Shown: positions 9,459-17,685, counted from the first letter of the stretch. The stretch: 64,000 nucleotides of DNA from Bacteroidales bacterium (GCA_024695285.1 JAILIM010000090.1:1-64000); one strand, 5' to 3'. Notes: generated by a model from the sequence alone, not told the origin. Program-made: numbers and translations.

Positions 9459-9911
9459 TTATTCTACCAGTCCGGTTCCGGGAATGACTGCCACGGGCTT
9501 TCCGTTCGCCCCGTTGAGATAGGCCCATTCGGACTTGGAAGGTCCGGGATACACGGCCGCGACCCTGACGAAATACGACTGGCCGGAGGTCAGGCCCGTG
9601 ATCATTATCGCGTCGTTGGGGCTGGAACTGACGGGGATGTCCCTGGTAATCAGCGTGCCGCCGTCGCCGCTGAAGAAGAACTCGTCGGTGGCCACGTCGA
9701 CGTGGAACTCCACGGATCCGTTTTCGAGCGCCTTGGTCGCGTCCCAGTAAATGGCAAGCACTGTGGCCTTCGAATTCGGGGCGTCGTAGGTGACGCTTTC
9801 GGGCGCCGACAGGCTGGCGGTGCGTTCGAGCAGCAGGTCCCGCACCGGATCCTTGGTCCCGCAGGACGCTGCAAGGAGGATTACGGCAACTATATATGCA
9901 AATCGTTTCAT
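9459..9911 (-). CDS. Small lipoprotein with a fibronectin III-like fold
   Basis: A 150-aa predicted lipoprotein: signal MKRFAYIVAVILLAASCG, then one beta-sandwich-like domain. The stretch SVTYDAPNSKATVLAIYW followed by MITGLTSGQSYFVRVAAVYPG resembles a fibronectin type III or SusE N-terminal Ig-like domain. It is the first gene of the leftward operon and is followed 3 bp later by the BNR_4 lipoprotein. A lone Ig-like lipoprotein here could be a spacer or surface-binding subunit. No catalytic motif is visible, and the function is not known. Confidence 0.7.
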   Translation of the reverse strand: MKRFAYIVAVILLAASCGTKDPVRDLLLERTASLSAPESVTYDAPNSKATVLAIYWDATKALENGSVEFHVDVATDEFFFSGDGGTLITRDIPVSSSPNDAIMITGLTSGQSYFVRVAAVYPGPSKSEWAYLNGANGKPVAVIPGTGLVE

Positions 9912-9950
9912 ATTAACGTGATTAGCTCGGTTCCAGTTAACTATGTCTTA

Positions 9951-9958
9951 CAAATATA
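9951..9958 (-). promoter_or_regulatory. Probable -7 box of the leftward PUL operon
   Basis: On the minus strand this reads TATATTTG, an exact match to the Bacteroidota -7 consensus TAnnTTTG. It lies 39 bp ahead of the ATG at 9911. No clear -33 TTTG is found at the expected distance. Confidence 0.6.
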
Positions 9959-9982
9959 TGTAAAAAAATATATGTAAAAAAA
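9955..9982. repeat. Two tandem 14-bp AT-rich repeats in the divergent promoter region
   Basis: The 14-mer TATATGTAAAAAAA occurs twice head to tail, at 9955-9968 and 9969-9982, between the divergent promoters of the leftward and rightward operons. It could be a regulator site or just AT-rich promoter sequence; copy number is only two. Confidence 0.6.
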
Positions 9983-10005
9983 TCGAGGGCGTGGACAATT
10001 ATTAT

Positions 10006-10013
10006 TATATTTG
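10006..10013 (+). promoter_or_regulatory. Probable -7 box for the GH88-kduI-DUF4861 operon
   Basis: TATATTTG matches the -7 consensus TAnnTTTG exactly and lies 18 bp before the ATG at 10032, so the untranslated leader would be only about a dozen bases. Confidence 0.6.
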
Positions 10014-10031
10014 CGAAAAGACGTTTACAAG

Positions 10032-11249
10032 ATGAAGACAGTACTGCTTGCGGCAATCCTTTTCGCAGCCACCACCTGTTCCTCGCCGGAACCCATGTCC
10101 AAACTCACCGAACGCGTCTTCCAAAGGGCTGAAGCTCAGTTCACCGCCCTCGATGCGCGCCTGCCCGAAAACAAGATGCCCGTGACCTTCGAAAACGGGG
10201 AAATCAAGGACGGCAAGCTCAACGGCTGGACCAGCGGTTTCTTCCCCGGGAGCCTCTGGCTGGTCTACGAATACTCAGGAGACGCACGCTTCCGCGGGAT
10301 GGCGGAAAAGCAGACCGCCAAGCTGGACAGCATCGTGGGCATGAAAACCCACCACGACATCGGCTTCCAGGTGAACTCCAGTTTCGGCAACGGCTACAGG
10401 CTGACCGGCAGGCCGGAGTACCTTGAGATGATGCGTGCCGCTGCGGCGAAACTCTGCACCCGCTTCAATCCGGTGGTCGGCTGCACCCGCAGCTGGGACC
10501 ACGGCAAGCGCTGGGACTACCCCGTCATCATCGACAACATGATGAACCTGGAGCTGCTGATGGCCGCCTCAAGACTGACCGGCGACGAGAGTTTCGCGCA
10601 GATTGCGAAAACGCACGCCAACACCACCATGAAGAACCACTTCCGTGACGATTTCAGCACCTGGCACGTCGTAGCCTATGACGAAGAAACGGGCGCGGTG
10701 CTGAAAAAGCAGACCTCACAGGGCTTCTGCGACGATTCCGCCTGGTCCCGCGGACAGGCCTGGGGCCTCTACGGCTACACCATGATGTTCCGCGAATCCG
10801 GCGATTCCACATATCTCAAGCAGGCCCGCAACATAGCCGCCTTCATCATTCCGCTGCTCCCCGAAGACGGCGTCCCGGAGTGGGATTTCAACGCCCCCGG
10901 CACGGCCCACGCCTTCGGAATGGACGCCAAGGGCGCCCCTAAACCGGACAAATACAAATGGAAGGAAGGCGACCCGGTGCTGAGGGATTCCTCGGCCGGC
11001 GCCATCATAGCCTCCGCCCTTATCGAACTCAGCACCTACGGCGACCCGGACGGTCTCTACCTGCGCACCGCCGAGAAGATACTCCGCACCCTCGCATCCC
11101 CCGAATACCTCGCCGAAGAGGGTGAGAACGGCAATTTCCTCATCAAACACGGGGTCACGAACCTCCACAACTGGTCCGGAGTCGACATCCCCCTGACCTA
11201 CGGCGACTACTACTTCCTCGAAGCACTTCTCAGATACAAGAATTTATGA
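10032..11249 (+). CDS. GH88 unsaturated glucuronyl/galacturonyl hydrolase
   Basis: A 405-aa secreted or lipid-anchored (signal ...LFAATTCSS) glycoside hydrolase family 88 enzyme. The family hydrates the 4,5-double bond of unsaturated uronic acids at the non-reducing end of lyase products, releasing the uronate. Visible landmarks are the (alpha/alpha)6-barrel segments NGWTSGFFPGSLWLVYEY, THHDIGFQVNSSFGNGYRLTG, TRSWDHGKRWDYPVIIDNMMNLELL and DDSAWSRGQAWGLYGYTMM. The Asp of HHDIGF and the Asp of VIIDNMMN correspond to the two conserved catalytic aspartates. The start is the ATG at 10032, which opens the signal peptide. The stop overlaps the kduI start (ATGA), so the two are translationally coupled. 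Assignment to the family is secure; the polymer is not known. Confidence 0.93.
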   Translation: MKTVLLAAILFAATTCSSPEPMSKLTERVFQRAEAQFTALDARLPENKMPVTFENGEIKDGKLNGWTSGFFPGSLWLVYEYSGDARFRGMAEKQTAKLDSIVGMKTHHDIGFQVNSSFGNGYRLTGRPEYLEMMRAAAAKLCTRFNPVVGCTRSWDHGKRWDYPVIIDNMMNLELLMAASRLTGDESFAQIAKTHANTTMKNHFRDDFSTWHVVAYDEETGAVLKKQTSQGFCDDSAWSRGQAWGLYGYTMMFRESGDSTYLKQARNIAAFIIPLLPEDGVPEWDFNAPGTAHAFGMDAKGAPKPDKYKWKEGDPVLRDSSAGAIIASALIELSTYGDPDGLYLRTAEKILRTLASPEYLAEEGENGNFLIKHGVTNLHNWSGVDIPLTYGDYYFLEALLRYKNL

Positions 11250-12088
11250 AAATCAACTGCTCAGTCCGGCAGGCGTCAAGCAACGCAGACGCTAAATACT
11301 ACACTACGGAACGCCTCCGCAGCGAATATCTCGTCGAGAACGTGATGGTCCCCGGCGAGATCAACATGGTCTATTCAATGTTCGACAGGATCATCACGGG
11401 CGGGGCCGTCCCCATGGCCGAAGAGCTCAGGCTCGAAGCCCCGGATATACTTCGCGCCGACTTCTTCACCCAGCGCCGCGAACTCGGAATCTTCAACGTC
11501 GGAGGCGCCGGCAGCGTGGTCGTCGGCGAGGAAGAATACCACCTCGACTACAAAGAGGCCATCTACGTGGGCCGCGGCAACCGCCACGTCACCTTCCGCA
11601 GCGACGATCCTGCAAAGCCCGCACATTTCTACTTCTGCTCCGCCACCGCCCACAAGGAGACCGGGGTTAAAAAAGTCACCAAAAAGGACGCAGTCGTGAT
11701 GCATTGCGGCTCCCTCGAGGAAGCCAATGAGCGCACAATCAACCGCCTGCTGGTCAAGGAGGTAGTCCCCTGCTGCCAGCTCCAGATGGGCATGACTGAA
11801 CTCGCCCCCGGCAGCACCTGGAACACCATGCCGGCCCACACCCACAACCGCCGCATGGAGGTCTACTTTTACTTCGAAGTCCCCGACGACGCGGCCGTCT
11901 GCCACTTCATGGGCGAGCCCCAGGAGACCCGCCACATCTGGATGCATAACGAGCAGAGCGTCATCAGCCCGCAGTGGAGCATCCACAGCGCCTGCGCGAC
12001 CCGCAACTACACCTTCATCTGGGGCATGTGCGGCGAGAACGACGACTACAACGACATGGACTGGTGCGCAACCAAAGACCTGCGATGA
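11246..12088 (+). CDS. kduI: 5-dehydro-4-deoxy-D-glucuronate isomerase
   Basis: A 280-aa cytoplasmic cupin-fold isomerase. KduI converts 5-keto-4-deoxyuronate, formed from the unsaturated uronate that GH88 releases, to 2,5-diketo-3-deoxygluconate. Full-length similarity is obvious: REYLVENVMVPGEINMVYS-type N-terminus, FNVGGAGSVVVG, and the zinc site PAHTHNRRMEVYFYF (two His and a Glu) plus a further His in QWSIHSACATRNYTFIWGM. It overlaps the GH88 gene by 4 bp and the DUF4861 gene by 4 bp. Length is typical for the family. No kduD homologue is adjacent; the SDR at 52.5 kb is a possible but unproven partner. Confidence 0.96.
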   Translation: MKINCSVRQASSNADAKYYTTERLRSEYLVENVMVPGEINMVYSMFDRIITGGAVPMAEELRLEAPDILRADFFTQRRELGIFNVGGAGSVVVGEEEYHLDYKEAIYVGRGNRHVTFRSDDPAKPAHFYFCSATAHKETGVKKVTKKDAVVMHCGSLEEANERTINRLLVKEVVPCCQLQMGMTELAPGSTWNTMPAHTHNRRMEVYFYFEVPDDAAVCHFMGEPQETRHIWMHNEQSVISPQWSIHSACATRNYTFIWGMCGENDDYNDMDWCATKDLR

Positions 12089-12945
12089 GACGGCTGGCCA
12101 TAGCTGCGCTGCTGACCCTGGTGGCCTGCGGCGCGCCCCGCGAGGCGAAAGTCCTGGCACGTTACGTCCCGGAACGCTCCGACGATTTCGTCTTCGAGAA
12201 CGAACTCGTGGCGGGACGCATCTACGGGCAGGCGCTCGAGGGCAACCCCACTTCCCCCGGCATTGACGTCTGGGTGAAACTGCCCGGAAAACTCGTTGCA
12301 AACGAATGGTATGCAAAGGTCAGCGCAGGCGAGAGGGGCTATTACCACCGCGACCACGGCGGCAAGGACTGCTACCAGGTCGGGGTGAGCCTCGGCGGCG
12401 GCGCATCCGCCCCTTTGATTGGAGACCGGCTCTGCTACCCCGCCACCAACTACCGGAGCTGGGAAGTGCTTCAAAGCACGCCTCGCAAGGCCGTTTTCGT
12501 GCTGCATTACCCTGCCTGGGAAGTTGACGGAATCACCGTTTCCCTCGACAAGAAGATAACGGTCACTCCGGGCACCTATTTCCTTAAGTGTGAGGATACT
12601 TACGTCTTCTCCGGAGCGCCCGGGGGCACACTTCAGATAGCCGCCGGAGCGTTCCGGCATCCCAAGAAAGAGACGGTCGAAAAAGAGTTGCTGGATTGCC
12701 CCGGCAGGTATGCCCTGTGGGAGAAAGCCTCCGACACCCACGCCGAGCCCGAAGAGGGCAGGATAGGCATCGCTGTGGTCATGCCCGGCGCCGAAGACGT
12801 GCGTCTCAGCCGCAAGGGCACCCACGGCCTCTGCGTGAAGACGATTAAATCCGGGGAAACCCTGACCTACTGGTTCGGCAGCTGCTGGAGCAAGGGGGAC
12901 ATCAAGACCCCTGAAGCCTGGTTCAGCCTTGTCAGGGCGCAGTAG
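12085..12945 (+). CDS. DUF4861-like lipoprotein
   Basis: A 286-aa lipoprotein (MRRLAIAALLTLVACG). The body contains RSDDFVFENELVAGRIYGQAL, GIDVWVKLPGKLVANEWY and YYHRDHGGKDCYQVGVSLGGG, which I recognise as the pattern of DUF4861 proteins often found beside GH88 and KduI in uronate-polymer loci. The fold is probably a beta-sandwich of the galactose-mutarotase type. No catalytic mechanism has been established from what I can see. The start overlaps the kduI stop (ATGA at 12085-12088). It ends 3 bp before the convergent stop of the response-regulator gene, with no hairpin between them. Confidence 0.75.
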   Translation: MRRLAIAALLTLVACGAPREAKVLARYVPERSDDFVFENELVAGRIYGQALEGNPTSPGIDVWVKLPGKLVANEWYAKVSAGERGYYHRDHGGKDCYQVGVSLGGGASAPLIGDRLCYPATNYRSWEVLQSTPRKAVFVLHYPAWEVDGITVSLDKKITVTPGTYFLKCEDTYVFSGAPGGTLQIAAGAFRHPKKETVEKELLDCPGRYALWEKASDTHAEPEEGRIGIAVVMPGAEDVRLSRKGTHGLCVKTIKSGETLTYWFGSCWSKGDIKTPEAWFSLVRAQ

Positions 12946-12948
12946 CCA

Positions 12949-14100
12949 TTATAGTACGTAATCCCTTACGTTGGCGGAAGTTATGGTGCTGTCGCCAAGG
13001 ATGAGCAGGCGCTCCACGACGTTGTGGAGTTCGCGTATGTTGCCTTTCCAGCTGCGCTCCTGCAGGAGCTTGACGGCCTCGTCGGAGAAGGTCTTGCGGG
13101 GCATTGCGGTCTCGCTGCAGATGCGGTCCACGAAATAGTCGACCAGCAGGGGGATATCGCTCTTCCTTTCGTCCAGGCTCGGCACATTGATGACTATCAC
13201 GCTGATACGGTGGTAGAGGTCTTCGCGGAAGTTGCCCTTTTCGATTTCGGCGCGGAGGTCCTTGTTGGTGGCGGCAATGACGCGCACGTCCACCTTTATG
13301 TCGGTGTCGCTGCCCACGCGTGAAAGTTTGTTTTCCTGTAGCACGCGGAGCACCTTGGCCTGGGCGGCAAGGGACATGTCGCCTATTTCGTCGAGGAAGA
13401 GGGTGCCGCCGTCGGCCTGCTCGAACTTGCCCTTGTGCTGCTTGATGGCTGAGGTGAACGAGCCTTTTTCGTGGCCAAAGAGTTCGCTTTCAATCAGTTC
13501 TGAAGGGATGGCGGCACAGTTGACCTCGATGTAGGGCTGAGATGCGCGGTCGCTGAGTTCGTGCAGGCTTCTCGCCACCAGTTCCTTGCCGGAACCGTTG
13601 CCGCCGGTGATCAGCACCCTGGCGGGCGTGGGGGCCACTTTCGCAATGATTTCGCGTATATGTTCGATGGCAGGGGATTCACCCACCATGCGCACGCCGC
13701 CATAGACCTTTTTCTTCAGTATGCGGGTCTGGGAGACGAGTTTCGATTTGTCGGTGGCGTTCTTGACGGTGATAAGTATCCTGTTGAGGTCCAGGGGTTT
13801 CTGGATGTAGTCGAAAGCGCCTTTCTTTATGCATTCGATGGCGGTCTCGAGCCCGCCGTGGCCGGAAATCATCACCACGGGCGATTCGACGCCTTCCTCC
13901 ACCAGCTTTTCCAGCAACTCGATGCCGTCCAGGCCGGGCATCTTGATATCGCAGAAAATGACGTCGTAGTGGCCCTTGAGAGCCATTCCAAGGCCATCGG
14001 GGCCGTTTTCGGCTGTCTCGACTATGTAGCCTTCGTCGGAGAGTACCTCCTTCATCGAATTGCGGATCGCCCGCTCATCGTCAATAATCAGAATCTTCAT
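12949..14100 (-). CDS. NtrC-type response regulator (receiver + AAA+) lacking a DNA-binding domain
   Basis: A 383-aa cytoplasmic protein. Residues 1-115 are a receiver domain with the acidic pocket IIDDER, phospho-acceptor Asp51 (CDIKMPG) and Lys101. Residues ~137-360 are a sigma-54-interaction AAA+ ATPase: Walker A GGNGSGK (166-172), Walker B LFLDEIGD (~236), and the sensor region WKGNIRELHNVVERLL. The sigma-54 contact loop reads GSFTSA (213-218) instead of GAFTGA. The protein stops ~20 residues after the AAA+ lid, so the Fis-type helix-turn-helix of NtrC proteins (usual length 440-480) is absent. No histidine kinase gene is adjacent. It could work from solution or through a partner; activity with sigma-54 is uncertain. 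Confidence 0.88.
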   Translation of the reverse strand: MKILIIDDERAIRNSMKEVLSDEGYIVETAENGPDGLGMALKGHYDVIFCDIKMPGLDGIELLEKLVEEGVESPVVMISGHGGLETAIECIKKGAFDYIQKPLDLNRILITVKNATDKSKLVSQTRILKKKVYGGVRMVGESPAIEHIREIIAKVAPTPARVLITGGNGSGKELVARSLHELSDRASQPYIEVNCAAIPSELIESELFGHEKGSFTSAIKQHKGKFEQADGGTLFLDEIGDMSLAAQAKVLRVLQENKLSRVGSDTDIKVDVRVIAATNKDLRAEIEKGNFREDLYHRISVIVINVPSLDERKSDIPLLVDYFVDRICSETAMPRKTFSDEAVKLLQERSWKGNIRELHNVVERLLILGDSTITSANVRDYVL

Positions 14101-14124
14101 ACCACAAATATCGGTTTTTTTTTC

Positions 14125-14132
14125 TACATTTG
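14125..14132 (+). promoter_or_regulatory. Probable -7 box of the cmk-ispH operon
   Basis: TACATTTG fits TAnnTTTG exactly and ends only 7 bp before the cmk ATG at 14140, which predicts a leaderless or nearly leaderless mRNA. Confidence 0.55.
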
Positions 14133-14139
14133 TGCTGAT

Positions 14140-14823
14140 ATGAACATTCCTGATATAATTATTGCAATAGACGGCTTTTCTTCGACCGGCAAAAGCACGC
14201 TGGCAAAGAGAATCGCAGCCAAGTTCCAGTTCCTATATCTCGACTCCGGCGCCCTCTACCGCGGCGTCACCCTGTTCGCCCAGGAGGAGTCGCTCATCAA
14301 CCGCGTCAATGTGGTGAATCCCGCACTGAAGGACGCCCTGCAGGGGCTCGACCTGCATTTCGGGGCTGACGGCAAGCTCTACATGGGGCCCCGCTGCATC
14401 GAACAGCAGATACGTTCGATGGAGGTGAGCGGCCAGGTGAGCCCGATTGCCGCCGTGCCCTACGTGCGTGAGTGGGTGGACGAGATGCTCCACGAGTTCG
14501 GCCGCAAGGGCCGCATCGTGATGGACGGCCGCGATATCGGCACGGCCGTGTTCCCCGACGCCCAGCTGAAGATCTTCATGACCGCCAGCGAGCAGGTGCG
14601 GGCCCAGAGGCGCTACGACGAGCTCGTGGCAAAGGGCGAGACGCCCCTGCTGGAGGAGGTGGTGAAGAACCTGCGCGAGCGCGACTACATCGACTCCCAC
14701 CGCGAGACCGCCCCGCTGCGCCGCGCCGAAGACGCCTTCGAGCTGGATAATTCCGACATGACCTTCGAAGAGGAGCTGGCCTGGGTGCAGGGGCTCATAC
14801 AGGGCAAGTTCGGCATCTTATGA
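14140..14823 (+). CDS. cmk: (d)CMP kinase
   Basis: A 227-aa cytoplasmic nucleoside monophosphate kinase that phosphorylates CMP and dCMP with ATP. The P-loop is IIIAIDGFSSTGKSTLAK near the N-terminus, followed by FLYLDSGALYRGVTL, the conserved GRDIGTAVFPDAQLKIFMTAS, and RDYIDSHRETAPLRRAEDA, all diagnostic for cytidylate kinase. The ATG at 14140 opens a normal-length protein; upstream extension has no support. Its stop overlaps the ispH start (ATGA). A cmk-ispH pairing is, to my knowledge, common in Bacteroidota. Confidence 0.97.
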   Translation: MNIPDIIIAIDGFSSTGKSTLAKRIAAKFQFLYLDSGALYRGVTLFAQEESLINRVNVVNPALKDALQGLDLHFGADGKLYMGPRCIEQQIRSMEVSGQVSPIAAVPYVREWVDEMLHEFGRKGRIVMDGRDIGTAVFPDAQLKIFMTASEQVRAQRRYDELVAKGETPLLEEVVKNLRERDYIDSHRETAPLRRAEDAFELDNSDMTFEEELAWVQGLIQGKFGIL

Positions 14824-15683
14824 TCCGCGTCGAGACAGACGCCCACTCCGGTTTCTGCGGAGGAGTCATCCGCGCCATTTCTACGGCCGAGAAGTTCCTC
14901 TCGGCAGGCAGTGGCATGCTTTGGTCGCTGGGCGCCATTGTCCACAACGAGGCCGAACTGGCCCGCCTCGCAGGCGAGGGGCTGGGGCTCGTGGAGCACG
15001 ACGGGCTGGAAGGCCTGAGCGAAGGCGACACGGTCCTGATCCGCGCCCACGGCGAGCCGCCGCAGACATACGAAACGCTCGCAGCCAAGGGCCTGAAGGT
15101 CATCGACTGCACCTGCCCTGTGGTGCTGAAACTCCAGGCGCGGATACGCGAGGCCTCGCTACGCTCGCAGGTGCTCATCTTCGGTAAAGTCGGCCATCCG
15201 GAAGTGCTCGGGCTGGTCGGGCAGACCGGCGGCAGGGCCCTTGTCGTCGAGAGCCCGGAGCAGCTTGAGGCGCTGGTCGGCAGCGGCAGGATCGACACTG
15301 CAGCCCCCGTGGAGTTGTTCTCCCAGACCACCATGAGCCCGGAAGCTTACGGCGCCCTGGAAGCCCGCCTGCGCGAACTTGTATCCGGCCCCCTGACCGT
15401 CCACAACAGCATCTGCGCGCAGGTCGCCTCCCGCCACAGGGAGATCGCCGCCTTCGCCTCAAGCCACGACGTAATTATCTTTGTGTCAGGGCGTTCCAGT
15501 TCCAACGGCAAGGTTCTCTACCAGTGGTGCCGCGCCGTCAACCCCCGCAGCCACCATATCGGCTCGCCCGAAGAACTCCGCCCCGAATGGTTCGAGGGCG
15601 CAGCCTCCGCAGGCGTCTGCGGAGCCACCTCAACCCCCCGCTGGCTCCTCGAGCAAGTCGCCTCAGCAATCAGCCGGTTCTGA
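14820..15683 (+). CDS. ispH: 4-hydroxy-3-methylbut-2-enyl diphosphate reductase
   Basis: A 287-aa iron-sulfur enzyme for the last step of the MEP isoprenoid pathway, giving IPP and DMAPP. The three cluster cysteines are present: Cys13 (GFCGGV), Cys99 (DCTCPVV) and Cys199 (NSICAQV). Substrate-binding residues His42 (AIVHN), His77 (IRAHGEPP) and Glu128 (GKVGHPEV) are also visible, and the C-terminal VSGRSSSNGKVLYQWC and GVCGATSTPRWLLEQV are typical. It is translationally coupled to cmk. The length is normal. Confidence 0.96.
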   Translation: MIRVETDAHSGFCGGVIRAISTAEKFLSAGSGMLWSLGAIVHNEAELARLAGEGLGLVEHDGLEGLSEGDTVLIRAHGEPPQTYETLAAKGLKVIDCTCPVVLKLQARIREASLRSQVLIFGKVGHPEVLGLVGQTGGRALVVESPEQLEALVGSGRIDTAAPVELFSQTTMSPEAYGALEARLRELVSGPLTVHNSICAQVASRHREIAAFASSHDVIIFVSGRSSSNGKVLYQWCRAVNPRSHHIGSPEELRPEWFEGAASAGVCGATSTPRWLLEQVASAISRF

Positions 15684-15708
15684 TTTTGGAAGAAACGCAG
15701 CAATTTTT

Positions 15709-15716
15709 TATATTTG
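15709..15716 (+). promoter_or_regulatory. Probable -7 box for efp
   Basis: TATATTTG, an exact TAnnTTTG match, 33 bp before the efp ATG at 15750. It may also serve the following genes up to 23564, which have very small gaps. Confidence 0.6.
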
Positions 15717-15749
15717 CAGATTGTAGAATCTTTATAACACATAATTTAT

Positions 15750-16313
15750 ATGGCAACAACAGCAGATTTTAAAAACGGTCTTTATCTGAAATTCAACGAC
15801 AAACCCTGTATGATCGTGTGGTTCCAGCACGTGAAGCCCGGCAAGGGCCCCGCTTTCGTGAAGACCAAGCTCCGCAACCTTGAGAACGGACGCATCCTTG
15901 AAAACACCTTCACCGCCGGTGCAAAGATCGATACCATCGAGGTGGAGCGCCGTCCCTACCAGTTCCTCTATGCCGAGGAAGACGGCTTCAACTTCATGCA
16001 CGAAGAGACCTACGAGCAGATCCTCCTTCCGAAAGACGTCGTCGAGAACGCCGACCTGATGAAGGAAGGACAGCACGTCGAAATGATGTTCGTCGTCGGC
16101 GAGGAGAAGTGCCTCACCTGCGAGCTTCCGACCTACGTGACCCTCGAAGTCACCTACAGCGAGCCCGCTGTCAAGGGCAATACCGCCTCCTCTTCCGCAC
16201 TCAAGGAAGTCACCCTCGAGACCGGAGCCAAGATCATGGTTCCCCTCTTCATCGAGACCGGTGAGAAGATCACCGTCAACACCACCGACCGCAGTTACGG
16301 ACAAAGAGTCTAA
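15750..16313 (+). CDS. efp: Translation elongation factor P
   Basis: A 187-aa cytoplasmic factor that relieves ribosome stalling at polyproline. The three-domain layout is intact: KOW-like domain I with the modifiable-position lysine Lys32 in HVKPGKGPAFV, then the OB domains with LEVTYSEPAVKGNTAS and the C-terminal TGAKIMVPLFIETGEKITVNTTDRSYGQRV-type ending, all diagnostic. No epmA/epmB-type modification genes are nearby. It is the first of a long + strand series. Confidence 0.97.
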   Translation: MATTADFKNGLYLKFNDKPCMIVWFQHVKPGKGPAFVKTKLRNLENGRILENTFTAGAKIDTIEVERRPYQFLYAEEDGFNFMHEETYEQILLPKDVVENADLMKEGQHVEMMFVVGEEKCLTCELPTYVTLEVTYSEPAVKGNTASSSALKEVTLETGAKIMVPLFIETGEKITVNTTDRSYGQRV

Positions 16314-16319
16314 ACCATT

Positions 16320-17684
16320 ATGAAGAAATTACTTTCCGCAATCCTGGTCCTCGGCCTTTGCGCAGTCGCTTCGGCCCAGGACGTGAAGCTCTCCGACAAG
16401 GAGCTCTACAATGCAATCTGGGCGATGGGACAGATGTTCCCCGACGGATTCACCCTCGACCTCACGACTATGAGACAGCCCCAGAAGGGACTCATGGTTT
16501 CCTACATTGAAACCCAGAACAGCTTCGACAAGAAGAGCATCCCCGCCGTGGTCAAGCACGCCCGTGCGCACAACAACCTCGTCGGCGGCTGGCGCGACCC
16601 CGAGACCGGAAAGTACTACTTCGACAGCACCCGCTGCTTCCCTGAAGACAGCCTTGCCGCAGCCCTCGCCTTCGCCCGCGAAAACGCCCAGCACACCGTC
16701 TATGACGCAGGCAAGAACATCAACGTCAAGTCCAACTACGAACAGCGCGACTGCCGCATCATCTTCGACTGCGACATGGGTTCGTCCACAGACGACCTCT
16801 TCGCCCTGATGATGCTCTACCGCTACATGGACATGAAGCGCTGCACCCTCCTGGGTGTCATCGTGGACCGTATGGGCGCCGCCAACGCAGACGCAGTGGA
16901 CGTCATGAACAACTTCTACGGCTACCCGCAGATTCCGATCGGCCTCGAGCGCCGCGGTATCAAGGACCCGAAGGTGTTCATCCCCTACCACAACGTGGCC
17001 TACGCCCGTGACGAGGATGCCAACCTGCTCTTCAAGCAGACCTACAAGGCTCCCGGCGAGTATCCTGAGGCCTACAAGCTCTACCGCAAGATCCTTGCGG
17101 AGCAGCCCGACAACAGCGTAACCATCGCCTCAGTCGGCTTCGTGACCTCCCTTGCCCACCTCCTGCAGTCCGTTCCGGATGAGCTTTCCCCCCTTAACGG
17201 TGTCGAGCTCGTGCGCAAGAAGGTGAAGAACATATACCTGATGGGCGGCGTGTTCGGCGAGGCCGTCGAGCCCGACTACAACTTCACCCAGGCCATCGAC
17301 TTCTCCCTGAAGTTATTCGAGCTCTGGCCGAAGGAACTGGACATGATCTTCTCCCCCGGCGAAGTGGGCGATCCTCTCCGCTACCCGGACGACCAGGTCA
17401 TCTCCGACATTTGGTGGACCGAGAGCCACCCCATCAAGTGGGTCTATGAATACCTGCAGTGCGACACCGGCCAGAAGATGTGGGATCCCCTCGCAGTCAT
17501 CAACGCCGTGGAGGGAGACGACATCTACACCCTCTCCGAGCGCGGATGGGTGGAACTCACCCCCAGGGGCGAGACCATCTTCACCCCCGACCCGAAGGGC
17601 AATTGCCGCTACCAACTCCCCGGCGACGAGGTCTGGTGCGACACGGTGCTGAAATACATAAGGTTAATGGCTATTCAGCATTAA
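16320..17684 (+). CDS. Exported nucleoside hydrolase-like protein with an extra N-terminal domain
   Basis: A 454-aa protein with a cleavable signal peptide (MKKLLSAILVLGLCAVASAQ). Residues ~20-135 form a separate domain containing FPDGFTLDLTTMRQPQKGLMV, SYIETQNSF and NNLVGGWRDPETGKYYFDSTR. From ~145 onward it is a nucleoside hydrolase-type fold: a metal loop IIFDCDMGSSTDDLFALMML, then VTIASVGFVTSLAHLL, KNIYLMGGVFGE and DPLAVINAV. The family loop is normally DTDxGxDD; here two extra residues separate the Gly from the paired Asp. A periplasmic role in cleaving or binding a riboside is plausible. Located 6 bp after efp. The enzymatic activity and the N-terminal domain's job are uncertain. Confidence 0.8.
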   Translation: MKKLLSAILVLGLCAVASAQDVKLSDKELYNAIWAMGQMFPDGFTLDLTTMRQPQKGLMVSYIETQNSFDKKSIPAVVKHARAHNNLVGGWRDPETGKYYFDSTRCFPEDSLAAALAFARENAQHTVYDAGKNINVKSNYEQRDCRIIFDCDMGSSTDDLFALMMLYRYMDMKRCTLLGVIVDRMGAANADAVDVMNNFYGYPQIPIGLERRGIKDPKVFIPYHNVAYARDEDANLLFKQTYKAPGEYPEAYKLYRKILAEQPDNSVTIASVGFVTSLAHLLQSVPDELSPLNGVELVRKKVKNIYLMGGVFGEAVEPDYNFTQAIDFSLKLFELWPKELDMIFSPGEVGDPLRYPDDQVISDIWWTESHPIKWVYEYLQCDTGQKMWDPLAVINAVEGDDIYTLSERGWVELTPRGETIFTPDPKGNCRYQLPGDEVWCDTVLKYIRLMAIQH

Positions 17685-17685
17685 T

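Noticed and set aside
12949..14100. Frameshift truncating the NtrC-like gene
   Set aside because: The frame ends cleanly after the AAA+ lid, and the next bases belong to the end of the convergent DUF4861 gene, leaving no room for an HTH domain.
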